From: CALCCV01 sp964388665
GTDB taxonomy: Bacteria > Bdellovibrionota > Bdellovibrionia > Bdellovibrionales > Bdellovibrionaceae
Assembly (NCBI GenBank): GCA_964388665.1
Contig: CAYMBJ010000017.1
Location: forward strand, 1-61,070
Reading direction: 5' to 3'
Length of the DNA: 61,070 nt
Shown: piece by piece, positions 26,410 through 35,332 of the stretch
How positions within the stretch are numbered: the first letter of the stretch is position 1
Layout of the letters: every line of letters starts with the position of its first letter
Position numbers and translations under genes: made by a program
The notes under the pieces: model-generated
What the model saw: the letters and a program-made list of their open reading frames with translations, nothing else
What the model was told of the DNA's origin: nothing
Databases searched by the model: none

Positions 26410-27855
26410 TTATCCGACACTGTTTTCTAGCTTCATTTCTATCAACTTAACGGCTTCAACGCTGAACTCGAGTGGCAAGTGCGTAAAAACATCCTTGCAA
26501 AAGCCATTGACCAACATCGAAATCGCTTGTTCGCTGCTGAGCCCTCGAGACTGCATATAAAAAAGTTGATCCTCACTGATTCTTGAGGTTGTAGCTTCGT
26601 GTTCAATTTTGGCCGTATTGTTTTTAATCTCAAGATACGGAAATGTATGAGCAGCCGATTCTTGCCCGACCAGCATAGAATCGCACTGGGAATAGTTTCG
26701 AGCACCTTCAGCGGAAGGCATGATTTTGACCTGCCCTCGGTAAGCATTGCTCGAGTGACCCGTAGAGATTCCTTTTGATATTATGGTGGATTTTGTATTC
26801 TTACCAATATGTATCATTTTTGTTCCGGTGTCTGCCTGCATACGATCATGCGTTAACGCCACCGAATAGAACGCTCCCTCAGAGTCGTCGCCCAATAAAA
26901 TGACTGAAGGATATTTCCAGGTGATCGCTGAACCTGATTCCACCTGAGTCCAAGAGATCTTACTTTTTTTGCCGGCACATTTTCCGCGTTTAGTGACAAA
27001 GTTATAAATTCCACCGACTCCGTTTTTGTCACCAGTGTACCAATTTTGAACCGTCGAATACTTAATTTCGGCTTCTTTCAACGCGACTAGCTCCACAACA
27101 GCTGCGTGAAGCTGATTTTCATCTCGCTGGGGTGCCGTGCAGCCTTCCAAATAGTTAACAAAGCTTCCTTCATCAGCAACAATCAGTGTGCGCTCAAATT
27201 GGCCGGTGTCTTTGGCGTTGATTCGAAAATACGTGGACAGATCGATGGGGCATGTGACGCCTTTAGGGATGTAAACAAATGATCCATCAGTAAAAACTGC
27301 AGCATTGAGTGCGGCGTAATAGTTGTCGGCATAGGGCACGACACTGCCAAAGTATTTCTTAACTAGATCTTCGTGCTTTTGAATGGCCTCTGAGATTGAG
27401 CAAAAGACAACGCCCGCCTTTTCTAAGGTTTCGGTGTGAGTTGTCCCGACAGAGACCGAATCAAACACAAAATCCATGGCAATGCCAGAGATTCGCTTTT
27501 GCTCCTGCATAGGGATGCCCAGTTTTTCGAAGGTCTTGAGCAATTCTGGATCGAGTTCATCTAAAGATTTTGGCCCATCACCTTTTGGTTTTTTGGGCGC
27601 CGAAAAGTACGAGATGTCTTGAAAATCAATTTTTTTATAATGAACATGTGCCCACTCGGGCTCTTCCATAGTCAACCAATGTTTGTAAGCTTTCAGGCGA
27701 TGCTCGAGCATCCACTCAGGCTCGCCCTTTTTGCCAGAAATCACTCGAATGACCTCTTCGCTCAAACCCTTGCCGATGGAGTCGGACTCAATCTGAGTCT
27801 CAAAGCCGTACTTGTATTCGTAGGATGCTTCCAGATTAGATTTATCACTGGACAT
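26410..27855 (-). CDS. sufB: SUF scaffold subunit SufB
   Basis: SufB carries the assembling Fe-S cluster. The 481 residues show the family's features: YKYGFETQIESDS at the start, the core with YFRINAKDTGQFERTLI and EGCTAP, and the C-terminal IEHEATTSRISEDQLFYMQS, which includes ligands used for cluster assembly. I set the start at the ATG at 27855, which has GGAGG six bases upstream and overlaps the regulator gene by 11 bases; the longer reading to 27939 adds residues with no family match. Confidence 0.97.
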   Translation of the reverse strand: MSSDKSNLEASYEYKYGFETQIESDSIGKGLSEEVIRVISGKKGEPEWMLEHRLKAYKHWLTMEEPEWAHVHYKKIDFQDISYFSAPKKPKGDGPKSLDELDPELLKTFEKLGIPMQEQKRISGIAMDFVFDSVSVGTTHTETLEKAGVVFCSISEAIQKHEDLVKKYFGSVVPYADNYYAALNAAVFTDGSFVYIPKGVTCPIDLSTYFRINAKDTGQFERTLIVADEGSFVNYLEGCTAPQRDENQLHAAVVELVALKEAEIKYSTVQNWYTGDKNGVGGIYNFVTKRGKCAGKKSKISWTQVESGSAITWKYPSVILLGDDSEGAFYSVALTHDRMQADTGTKMIHIGKNTKSTIISKGISTGHSSNAYRGQVKIMPSAEGARNYSQCDSMLVGQESAAHTFPYLEIKNNTAKIEHEATTSRISEDQLFYMQSRGLSSEQAISMLVNGFCKDVFTHLPLEFSVEAVKLIEMKLENSVG

Positions 27856-28291
27856 GCTGGGCCTCCACTTTAGAATCATCAGGCAAGTCATTGGCCACGC
27901 TGACGAGTTCAGCCAATGAAACGGAATTAAAAAAATCATTTAATTTCATACTCAAGCGCTTCATCGGGGTAACCATATTGCAGCTTTCATGAAGATCACA
28001 CTTTGTGGTTTCATCCGCACACTTTACAAAGACAACATTGCCTTCAAGCATCTTTGCAAGATCCAGTAGTGTGTAATTTGCCAAATTGCCAACAACAATA
28101 TAGCCACCAGCAACGCCCAAATTGGCTTCAAGGAGACCATAGCTTGCCATGATCTGCATAACTTTTGCGGTTGCATCAAAAGGCAAATTGAGTGCTGCCG
28201 ATACCTCTTTAGCACTTGTCTTTTCTTTCTTTTCAACTAGATATCGAAGCGCCATCAGCGCATACTCCGTTTTTCTATTGATTCGATTCAT
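27845..28291 (-). CDS. Rrf2-family Fe-S-sensing regulator of the SUF operon
   Basis: A 148-residue Rrf2-family repressor. The winged helix is at the N-terminus (RKTEYALMALRYLVEKKE, then SAKEVSAALNLP). The C-terminal half has three cysteines spaced Cys-x6-Cys-x5-Cys (CADETTKCDLHESC), close to the IscR/SufR spacing that holds a [2Fe-2S] cluster. As first gene of the operon it probably represses the operon when clusters are plentiful. The ATG at 28291 follows GGAG by five bases. I could not pick out a definite operator in the 28292-28400 region. SufR and IscR are both possible names. Confidence 0.88.
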   Translation of the reverse strand: MNRINRKTEYALMALRYLVEKKEKTSAKEVSAALNLPFDATAKVMQIMASYGLLEANLGVAGGYIVVGNLANYTLLDLAKMLEGNVVFVKCADETTKCDLHESCNMVTPMKRLSMKLNDFFNSVSLAELVSVANDLPDDSKVEAQHVQ

Positions 28292-28366
28292 AGACTCTCC
28301 ATGGTGTTGAAAACTAAACGATATTGAGGGGCGCGACAAGCTTAAATACGCTTTTTTTTAACCCAC

Positions 28367-28395
28367 TTTAACTGTTTGCATTATTATCTTAGATT
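28367..28395 (+). promoter_or_regulatory. Probable promoter for the gene at 28429
   Basis: TTTAAC (28367-28372) and TAGATT (28390-28395) stand 17 bases apart. The -10 is the same hexamer as at mreB. Transcription would begin near 28402. The opposing SUF operon starts within 100 bases, so the two regions share control space. Confidence 0.45.
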
Positions 28396-28428
28396 TCAAA
28401 GAGTTACCTATGTTTTGTGGGCAAGATT

Positions 28429-29304
28429 ATGCTAGAGCTGACCACTATGAAATGGTTTTGGACATTGGTCATTGGCACCTTAGTTATTGTATCGATGGTA
28501 TGGGCAGTCCTGTTTCAGTGGGGTCAGCTGCAAAACTTTGCGGAATTTGATCATCCATTTTTTAAAGATCTTCCGTTACCTTTAAAGATTTCTACTTACA
28601 GCTCTTCTGGTAGTGGTACCGATCAAAAAGATCTGAATCTTCAGCAAGACTCATTGGCCGGGCAAAAACAGTGGCAGGTATATTGGATTGAGATTCAAGA
28701 CACAGCTGACGGGCAATTGTTTTTTGATCCAGAAATTTCGGAAGCATCCATTAGTGATAGAATGAAAAGCTCAGCACTTTATGTGGGAGATAAAAGCTAT
28801 TTCTATAAATTTTCTGATCTTGCAGAGCATTTTCCAAACATCAAACTCTTTGCCGAGATTTGCCAAGAACATCCAAATACCAAGTGGATATTAAATATTG
28901 TTGATAACTCTGTGGATATTCACCTGCACATTGTCACGGCCATAGACTCTTGTGATTTGGCGGATCGGGTACTTATTCAGTCACCCAACGCAATTGTGCT
29001 CACAAGCGTGAGGCGGGAGCGCCCTCGCTGGCTAATTGGAACGTCTATCCCAGACTTGAACAAACTTTTGAGTTATTCATCTATTGGTCTAGGAAATTTG
29101 GCGCCAATCAAAGCTGATGTTTTTGTGACGCCAGTCAAATGGGCCAATCGCATAGTGGTGAATTCCGAAGTCATCAGCACTGCAATAAATCGCAGGATGA
29201 AAGTAGTGGTCGGTCCAGTCGCTGCGCGAGATGAGCTGCTGTTCGTGGAAGAGAATAATTTTTTGTATGATATTTTGGTGATTTCAGCAAAGATCAACGA
29301 ATAA
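28429..29304 (+). CDS. Membrane-anchored, degenerate GDPD-like protein
   Basis: A roughly 291-residue protein with one N-terminal membrane helix (about residues 10-28) and a probably periplasmic body. WIEIQDTADGQLFFDPE resembles the GDPD/PI-PLC strand-turn (ElDvq-TkDG-pv-HD), and later strands (WILNIVDN, RVLIQSPNAIVL, RWLIGTS, KVVVGPV) fit a TIM barrel. The opening HRG motif of active glycerophosphodiesterases is missing and HD is replaced by FD, so it is probably inactive or has another function. The start is uncertain: ATG 28429, ATG 28447 and GTG 28417 are possible. It is followed by tolQ. Confidence 0.5.
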   Translation: MLELTTMKWFWTLVIGTLVIVSMVWAVLFQWGQLQNFAEFDHPFFKDLPLPLKISTYSSSGSGTDQKDLNLQQDSLAGQKQWQVYWIEIQDTADGQLFFDPEISEASISDRMKSSALYVGDKSYFYKFSDLAEHFPNIKLFAEICQEHPNTKWILNIVDNSVDIHLHIVTAIDSCDLADRVLIQSPNAIVLTSVRRERPRWLIGTSIPDLNKLLSYSSIGLGNLAPIKADVFVTPVKWANRIVVNSEVISTAINRRMKVVVGPVAARDELLFVEENNFLYDILVISAKINE

Positions 29305-29431
29305 AAATTTCACCAAAAGAACTAACTTCTATGACAGTTGGATGGGTGAATCGATACCACATTCGTCCATTACCTTCGGCTACCCGAATAGAAATAAAAT
29401 TAAATTATTAACTTCTTTTTGGGCTAATAGA

Positions 29432-29460
29432 TTGATCCGTCATTTCTTTACCGTTAACCT
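29432..29460 (+). promoter_or_regulatory. Possible tol operon promoter
   Basis: TTGATC (29432-29437) and TAACCT (29455-29460) are 17 bases apart. Transcription would start near 29467, giving a very short leader before tolQ at 29483. Confidence 0.35.
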
Positions 29461-29482
29461 GATAGCACAAGGAGCCACAAAG

Positions 29483-30229
29483 ATGAATGAACTGTTATTG
29501 GGATTTTCTGCTCAAGCCAAGTCAAATATAATCAATGTTGCCGGATCCAACTCTGTTGCGGTTCAAACGGGGGCGATGGAATCAATACTGCACGCAAGTC
29601 CAGTGGTGCAGGCGACTCTGCTTATTCTTGTCGGAATGTCTATTTTTTGCTGGGCATTGGCCTTTGCAAAGCAGCGCCAGTTTAAGCTCACAGTTGAAGC
29701 CAATGAATTGTTTTTAAGTCGATTTTGGAAGACCTCGTCGCTTGATAGTCTCTACGACAATATTGATCAATACGAGGACAGCTCAGTTGCAAGAGTTTTT
29801 AAGTCTGCGTACAAAGAGTTGAACAAACTGACCGGCACCTTGTCCTCTATTAAAGTTGGTGTTCTTGACAATTTAGAGCGTTCTTTGCGCAAAGCGACTG
29901 ATCGCGAGATATCGTTTTTAGAATCAAAGCTGACTTTACTCGCAACGACAGGAAGTACGGGCCCATTTATTGGATTATTTGGAACTGTATGGGGAATCAT
30001 GTCTTCGTTTCAAAAAATTGGAGCAACTGGCAGTGCCTCTTTGGCGGTGGTTGCGCCGGGAATTTCTGAAGCATTGATCGCAACTGCAATTGGTCTGGCG
30101 GCAGCTATCCCTGCAGTGGTTTTATACAATCACTTTTTATCGAAGTTGCGTCGCGAAGAGATGGAACTTAATAATTTCAGTTCTGATTTCTTGAACTTAA
30201 TGAAACGAAATCTGATGAAGGCTGACTAA
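29483..30229 (+). CDS. tolQ: TolQ/ExbB-family proton channel subunit
   Basis: TolQ and TolR form the inner-membrane motor that uses proton flow to drive the Tol system, which keeps the outer membrane tied in during division. The 248 residues have three membrane segments (about 43-63, 145-170, 180-205), with the conserved TLLATTGSTGPFIGLFGTVW followed by SEALIATAIGLAAAIPAV. The ATG at 29483 has GGAG 8 bases upstream; a longer reading from 29342 would add unsupported residues. It is followed one base later by tolR. Confidence 0.93.
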   Translation: MNELLLGFSAQAKSNIINVAGSNSVAVQTGAMESILHASPVVQATLLILVGMSIFCWALAFAKQRQFKLTVEANELFLSRFWKTSSLDSLYDNIDQYEDSSVARVFKSAYKELNKLTGTLSSIKVGVLDNLERSLRKATDREISFLESKLTLLATTGSTGPFIGLFGTVWGIMSSFQKIGATGSASLAVVAPGISEALIATAIGLAAAIPAVVLYNHFLSKLRREEMELNNFSSDFLNLMKRNLMKAD

Positions 30230-30230
30230 T

Positions 30231-30647
30231 ATGGGGATGTCATCTGGTTCCAATAAGAGTCGTAGCGCCTTGAGCGATATCAATGTAACACCACTCGTGG
30301 ATGTTATGTTGGTGCTGTTGATCATGTTTATGGTGACGGCGCCACTGATGCAACAAGGGATTGAGGTGGAGTTACCTAAGACCGCCCAAACCGGTGTTGA
30401 AATGAATGAAGAGCCGTTTGTGCTGATCATAGATAAAAAGGGTGTTATATCAGCTGGAACGGCCAAGATCGCTATGGCGGGTCTTGGAGAAAAAATTAAA
30501 GCCATTTTTGCGACTCGCGAAAATCATCAAGTGTTTATCCAAGCCGACAAAGGTGTAAATTACGGAATTGTCGCCGAAGTTATGGCTGAGATCAAAGCAG
30601 CCGGATTTTATGAAATTGGCTTGGTTACATTGCCGAAAGACAAGTAA
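30231..30647 (+). CDS. tolR: TolR/ExbD-family motor subunit
   Basis: A 138-residue partner of TolQ. The single membrane helix carries the essential aspartate in INVTPLVDVMLVLLIMFMV, and a small periplasmic domain follows. Its stop overlaps the start of the TolA-like gene (TAATG). The arrangement tolQ-tolR-tolA-tolB marks this as the Tol set rather than ExbBD. Confidence 0.95.
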   Translation: MGMSSGSNKSRSALSDINVTPLVDVMLVLLIMFMVTAPLMQQGIEVELPKTAQTGVEMNEEPFVLIIDKKGVISAGTAKIAMAGLGEKIKAIFATRENHQVFIQADKGVNYGIVAEVMAEIKAAGFYEIGLVTLPKDK

Positions 30648-31423
30648 TGGCGGATAAGCGTAGGGACCGCATTCAACGCGCTTTAAATAGGGGATTGATC
30701 TTATCCTTGATTTTGCACGTTTGCATTGCAATGTTTGTCCTCTTTCAATGGCTTTTTTTTACTGAGGACCGACCTATGGTGCCTCCTGCATTGAGAGTAA
30801 CCATGGTGGATTTGCCAGAGAAAAAGTCCGCATCTTTGCCAAGCAAGCCTAATGCAAAAGTTGAGGAGAAGAAGCCAGAGTTGCCCGAAGAGAAGAAGCC
30901 GGAGCTTCCTCCAAAAGAAGAAGAGCGTACCGAAATGAAACTGGCAGAGAAAGCAAAAGAAGATAGCTTAAAAAAGAAAAAAGAAGAAGACCGCAAACAA
31001 CAAAAGAAAAAACAAGAGGACGCGCTCCGCAAGCTTGAAGCAGCAGAGGCCTTTGCGAATCTCGAAAAACCTGAGCCGAAAAAGCCCGATCAAGAAAAGG
31101 GACCACAGGTTCAGGAAGGTGAAGTTTCTGGCGCCTTGGATTTTTTGCAGCGCCAATCTTATGAACAGCAGGTCGAGGCGCATGCAAAAAATCATTGGGA
31201 ATTGCCAAAGTGGCTCTCTTCACGAAAACTGCAAGCTACGGTTGTGATTAAGGTGGATGCCAATGGCAACGTGATAGATCGAAAGATTCTTTCACAAAGC
31301 GGAAATCCACTGTATGATTCATGGGTGCTGGAGTCAGTCGATGGCGCGTCACCCTACCCGGCACCACCGGCTAAGCTTGCCTCGAGAGTCGCCAGCGAAG
31401 GAATTGTGTTAGCATATCCATGA
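30647..31423 (+). CDS. tolA: TolA/TonB-like energy-transducing protein
   Basis: A 258-residue protein with one N-terminal membrane helix (about 16-38, LILSLILHVCIAMFVLFQW), a long charged helix rich in Lys and Glu (about 60-150) with a repeated EEKKPELP unit, and a C-terminal TonB-type domain (LQATVVIKVDANGNVIDRKI). It should link the TolQR motor to TolB in the periplasm. It is shorter than E. coli TolA (about 420 residues). Gene order supports the name tolA; sequence alone would also allow TonB. Confidence 0.85.
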   Translation: MADKRRDRIQRALNRGLILSLILHVCIAMFVLFQWLFFTEDRPMVPPALRVTMVDLPEKKSASLPSKPNAKVEEKKPELPEEKKPELPPKEEERTEMKLAEKAKEDSLKKKKEEDRKQQKKKQEDALRKLEAAEAFANLEKPEPKKPDQEKGPQVQEGEVSGALDFLQRQSYEQQVEAHAKNHWELPKWLSSRKLQATVVIKVDANGNVIDRKILSQSGNPLYDSWVLESVDGASPYPAPPAKLASRVASEGIVLAYP

Positions 31424-31488
31424 GCATGTGATGGAGTTTTTCTAATTTACTATTGCGTACAGCGCAGGATGATTTTTGGGAGGTATTT

Positions 31489-32886
31489 ATGATTCAACGA
31501 CTACTGCTAGTGGCGAGATACGCAGGCTTGATGGTGATCACCGTGGCTGCGTGCAAGGGCTACACATCTCAAATTTATATCAATGTTGGTGAGGCGAAAA
31601 CAAAAAAGAGCACCTTAGCGTTGCCTTTTTTAAACTATCTTGGCAGCTCAAAAGCCAATGCAACCGCAACGGCAAATGGTGCTGAGTTGTACAATGTCAT
31701 TAAAAATGACCTTACGGTTTCATCATTGTTTCAGATGATGTCTCAGGCTGCTTTTTTAGAAAACACCTCTGAAACTTCTCTGCGACCGGCCCCAACCGAT
31801 GCCAAAGGTTTTTCTTTCGAAAAGTGGAAGACGATCGGCACCGATTTTTTGATTCGCGGAGGTTACACCATTTTAGGTAGCGATATTGAACTCGAGGCCT
31901 ATCTCTATTTTGTGCCAAAAGGAGAGCTGATTTTTGGTAAAAAGTATCGCGGACCGATCTCAGCGATTCGTCGCGTGGCCCATTCATTTAGTAATGATGT
32001 GCTGAAGCAATTGACGGACACGAAAACAGGTCCATTTTTATCAAAGTTGGTTGTCGCCAGTGATCGTGGTGGTGGCAATTTTCGCGAAATCTATGTAATG
32101 GATTGGGACGGATTTAATCCCACGCAAGTTACCAGCCACCGCACCATCGCTATGTCACCTGCGTGGTCACCAGATGCCAAAAAGATTGCCTATACAGCCT
32201 TTGTCATGCGCGGAAAAACAAGAAGGCGAAATGCCGACCTGTTTCTTTTTGATGTAGAGTCAGGAAAGCGAAATCTTATTTCTTATCGTCAGGGGTTCAA
32301 TTCGGGGGCGAATTTTATGCCCGACAATCAGCACATTCTTTTAACCATTTCGCAGGGAAAAAATCCAAACATTTACAAGATGAAGTATGACGGTTCTCTC
32401 GTGGGACAGCTCACTAAGGGGCCTTTGGGTGCCATGAATGTTGAGCCTGCGGCCAGCCCCGATGGCAATCGCATTGCTTTTTCGTCGGATCGCTCACGAA
32501 ACCCAATGATCTATGTTATGAACAGCAATGGTTCCAATCAAAAGCGTGTAACATTTGCTGGAGTATTTAATTCGACACCCTCTTGGTCTCCAGATGGTCA
32601 AAGACTTGCATTTGCGGGGCAAGCCTCAGGGCATTTTGATATTTTTACTATGAATGCTGATGGTTCGGGAGTGAAGCGCTTAACATCGGCGAAAAAGTCT
32701 AACGGCAAGTGGGCCAACAATGAAGATCCTAGCTTTTCGCCTGATGGCCGGTATATCATGTTTACCAGCAATAGATCTGGAAAGAGCCAAATCTATGTTA
32801 CAAATTTAGATGGGTCAGAGGAGTTTAGAATAACCAATGACAACCACAATTACTATCGACCTAAATGGTCTCCCAACATGGAGTGA
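31489..32886 (+). CDS. tolB: TolB beta-propeller protein
   Basis: TolB is a periplasmic protein with an N-terminal domain and a six-bladed propeller that binds Pal. The 465 residues end in WD-like TolB repeats such as SPAWSPDAKKIAYT, EPAASPDGNRIAFSSDRS, TPSWSPDGQRLAFAG and DPSFSPDGRYIMFTSNRS. The ATG at 31489 has GGGAGG five bases upstream. The signal region reads LMVITVAACKG, which contains a lipobox-like AAC, so the protein may be lipidated, unlike E. coli TolB; that is only a possibility. pal does not follow; glnE overlaps the last 50 bases. Confidence 0.94.
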   Translation: MIQRLLLVARYAGLMVITVAACKGYTSQIYINVGEAKTKKSTLALPFLNYLGSSKANATATANGAELYNVIKNDLTVSSLFQMMSQAAFLENTSETSLRPAPTDAKGFSFEKWKTIGTDFLIRGGYTILGSDIELEAYLYFVPKGELIFGKKYRGPISAIRRVAHSFSNDVLKQLTDTKTGPFLSKLVVASDRGGGNFREIYVMDWDGFNPTQVTSHRTIAMSPAWSPDAKKIAYTAFVMRGKTRRRNADLFLFDVESGKRNLISYRQGFNSGANFMPDNQHILLTISQGKNPNIYKMKYDGSLVGQLTKGPLGAMNVEPAASPDGNRIAFSSDRSRNPMIYVMNSNGSNQKRVTFAGVFNSTPSWSPDGQRLAFAGQASGHFDIFTMNADGSGVKRLTSAKKSNGKWANNEDPSFSPDGRYIMFTSNRSGKSQIYVTNLDGSEEFRITNDNHNYYRPKWSPNME

Positions 32887-35257
32887 GATTCCGCGCTTAG
32901 AAGCCTACTCTGAAACAGAGTTGGCTCAGGTTTTTGCGCATTCGGAAATATTGCAACAGTATCATCAACAATCGATACGAAACCAGGCAGAGATTCCGAT
33001 CAAGCTTGATCGGAATCGGGGCTTTTTGCGCTTGGGACTGGCTACGTATTTTGATCGACTTCATCCACGAAAAATTTGCCGAGCCTGGTCTGAATTTGCC
33101 GAAAAATTGCTGATTGATTCGCTGCGTGAGCATTTTCCGAAGGGTGATGTCCACTTACTATCGATGGGAAAATTGGGGTCGCAGGAGTTAAATCTAAGTT
33201 CTGATGTTGATATTTGTTTGGTGCACACCTGTGAAGGTGAAATTGCATTGAATCAATTTCAAAAATGGAATCAGTTTTTGAATCATCGAGATTCGACTGG
33301 ATTTCTGTTTAGGACTGACTTCAATCTCCGTCCTGGCGGGCGTTTTGGTGCTATGGTGGTTTCTGTTGATGAGTATCTTGATTACTATCTTAACTATGGA
33401 GAAAATTGGGAGAGAATGGCGCTATTGCGTCTCAACTGTGTTAGCGAGTTTGCGGATAAAGAGAGATTGCTAGCAGGAATTGAAAAGTTCTGTTTTAGAA
33501 AGTTCATCGATCATGGTTTATCGGACTCGTTATTGGAGCTGCGGCGAGAGATATTTCGAACGGCGGCAACAGCTGAGCAGGAAAACAATCTTAAACTCAG
33601 ACCCGGCGGAATTCGCGATGTCGAACTTTTTGTGCATGCTTTGCAGATCATTTACGGCGGTAAACAGCCAAATCTAAGAGTGCGATCCATAGAAGTGGCG
33701 TTGCATAGAATTGCCGACCAGGGCATTTTGCCTCAAGATATTAAGACCTATTTGACTGAACACTACTGGGTACTGCGAAAGCTAGAAAATTACACTCAAG
33801 CCCTTAGCGACCAACAGACTCACCTCTTAGAAATTAATGATAAAACACCCGAAGCGATGGTAAAGCATTTTGAAAATTTGGATTTTTCTAAGTGTGCAGA
33901 TATCATCAATTCGCTGATTGAAAAACCAAAGCCGCAATCTCAAATAGGTGCGCAGCCCATTCCGGATGATATTTTTCAGAGATTTGCCAATTCCCCGATT
34001 TTGTCGCGAAAGAAGGGCACCTATCGTCGCTTGCAACAGGAGGTGCTCCGGCAGATCATTGGATCTTGGGGTGTGGACTCCTTGCATGAACCCGCTATGC
34101 AGCGTCTCGAAAGTTTTTTTAATAGTTTTCGCGCTAAGGGAGAGCTCTATGAAACCTTGGTGAGGTTTCCAAAGTTGATTCAAAAGATTTCTTTTATTTT
34201 GCGAGACTCGGAATTTTTATCGCAGATCTTGATACGTCGACCTGACTATTTGGACTCATTGGCATTCCAACAAATTGAGGATCGTGATTACGAAAATGAT
34301 GAGAGTTATTTCGAGTACTTGATTGAAAAAAAGAGATTGGCAGAGTTGTCACTGGGAGGCGATTTTCTCTCCGGTCGGCCTTGGCAAGAGATCTCAGTAC
34401 ATTTGAGTCAGATTGGTGATCAAATTATAGGAAGTCTGCTCATGGGCCTAAACAGAATCCACGATACCAGCATTCGGGTTTTGACTTTGGGAACTTGGGG
34501 CGGCATGGAATTGGGCTTTTCTTCGGATCTTGATTTCATTTTGGTTTCAAAAAGTGAGCCTGGCGAAGCGGAATTGCGCGTGGCTAGAAAGTTGGCTCTG
34601 CAGATCACGCAGACCCTGCGAGGTGGTAGTCTGTATTCTATAGATCAAAGGTTGCGCCCTCACGGCGGTTCAGGGATGGTTGTTGTTTCTGAGCGTGAAC
34701 TCAAAGATTACGTCTCGACCAAGGCCGAGGCATGGCGGCTGCAGAGCTACACCAAGGCGCGAATATTGGGGACCACTGGAAACTATTTGCGGGCTGAGTT
34801 GCTAGAGAGAAAGATCACCAACAAGGATCGAGAGGACTGGCGGGAAGTCAGAGAAAAGGTCGTAGCACAGGTGCCGCGTGATAAACTTTCTCTAAAGCTG
34901 TCCAAGGGGGGCTTGCTCGATGTTGAATTGGCTTTGCAGGCCTGGATTCTTTTGCATCAGGCGGTGCCAGAGCTTACGACAACAGACGCATTTTTTGATG
35001 CTGTAAGGACACACACTGCAAAATCCAGCACGGAAGATCTGCACAAATTGCAGGCAAACTGGTTGGAGTTGCGAATCATTCAACAGAGGTATTTTGTGGT
35101 GGAAAATCTCATGATGCCCGAATTCATCGGGCCTGACACCTTTCCAGACCCTTCGAGTCAAGGGGTGAATGCAAGTTTTGTTTTTGATTTTCACAAAGTA
35201 AATCAGTTATTTAAAGACAACGAAGACTACCTTTTGTGTTTTGATTGCAGATCATAA
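32837..35257 (+). CDS. glnE: Glutamine synthetase adenylyltransferase/deadenylase
   Basis: GlnE adds AMP to glutamine synthetase and removes it, setting nitrogen assimilation. The 806 residues contain two nucleotidyltransferase domains: the first with MGKLGSQELNLSSDVDI (about 110-126) and FRTDFNLRPGGRFGAM, the second with GGMELGFSSDLDFILV and DQRLRPHGGSGMVVV. The second domain of each pair (LRPGGIRDVELFVHALQ) is also present. It is shorter than E. coli GlnE (946 residues) mainly at the N-terminus. The ATG at 32837 lies inside tolB, so expression may be coupled. It takes the place where pal usually sits. Confidence 0.93.
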   Translation: MTTTITIDLNGLPTWSEIPRLEAYSETELAQVFAHSEILQQYHQQSIRNQAEIPIKLDRNRGFLRLGLATYFDRLHPRKICRAWSEFAEKLLIDSLREHFPKGDVHLLSMGKLGSQELNLSSDVDICLVHTCEGEIALNQFQKWNQFLNHRDSTGFLFRTDFNLRPGGRFGAMVVSVDEYLDYYLNYGENWERMALLRLNCVSEFADKERLLAGIEKFCFRKFIDHGLSDSLLELRREIFRTAATAEQENNLKLRPGGIRDVELFVHALQIIYGGKQPNLRVRSIEVALHRIADQGILPQDIKTYLTEHYWVLRKLENYTQALSDQQTHLLEINDKTPEAMVKHFENLDFSKCADIINSLIEKPKPQSQIGAQPIPDDIFQRFANSPILSRKKGTYRRLQQEVLRQIIGSWGVDSLHEPAMQRLESFFNSFRAKGELYETLVRFPKLIQKISFILRDSEFLSQILIRRPDYLDSLAFQQIEDRDYENDESYFEYLIEKKRLAELSLGGDFLSGRPWQEISVHLSQIGDQIIGSLLMGLNRIHDTSIRVLTLGTWGGMELGFSSDLDFILVSKSEPGEAELRVARKLALQITQTLRGGSLYSIDQRLRPHGGSGMVVVSERELKDYVSTKAEAWRLQSYTKARILGTTGNYLRAELLERKITNKDREDWREVREKVVAQVPRDKLSLKLSKGGLLDVELALQAWILLHQAVPELTTTDAFFDAVRTHTAKSSTEDLHKLQANWLELRIIQQRYFVVENLMMPEFIGPDTFPDPSSQGVNASFVFDFHKVNQLFKDNEDYLLCFDCRS

Positions 35258-35332
35258 TGCGTTGCCCATAGAGTGTGAAGAATCGATGGTGATATACAAG
35301 GAGATTATATTTTTAAAATAGGAGATTTCTGC

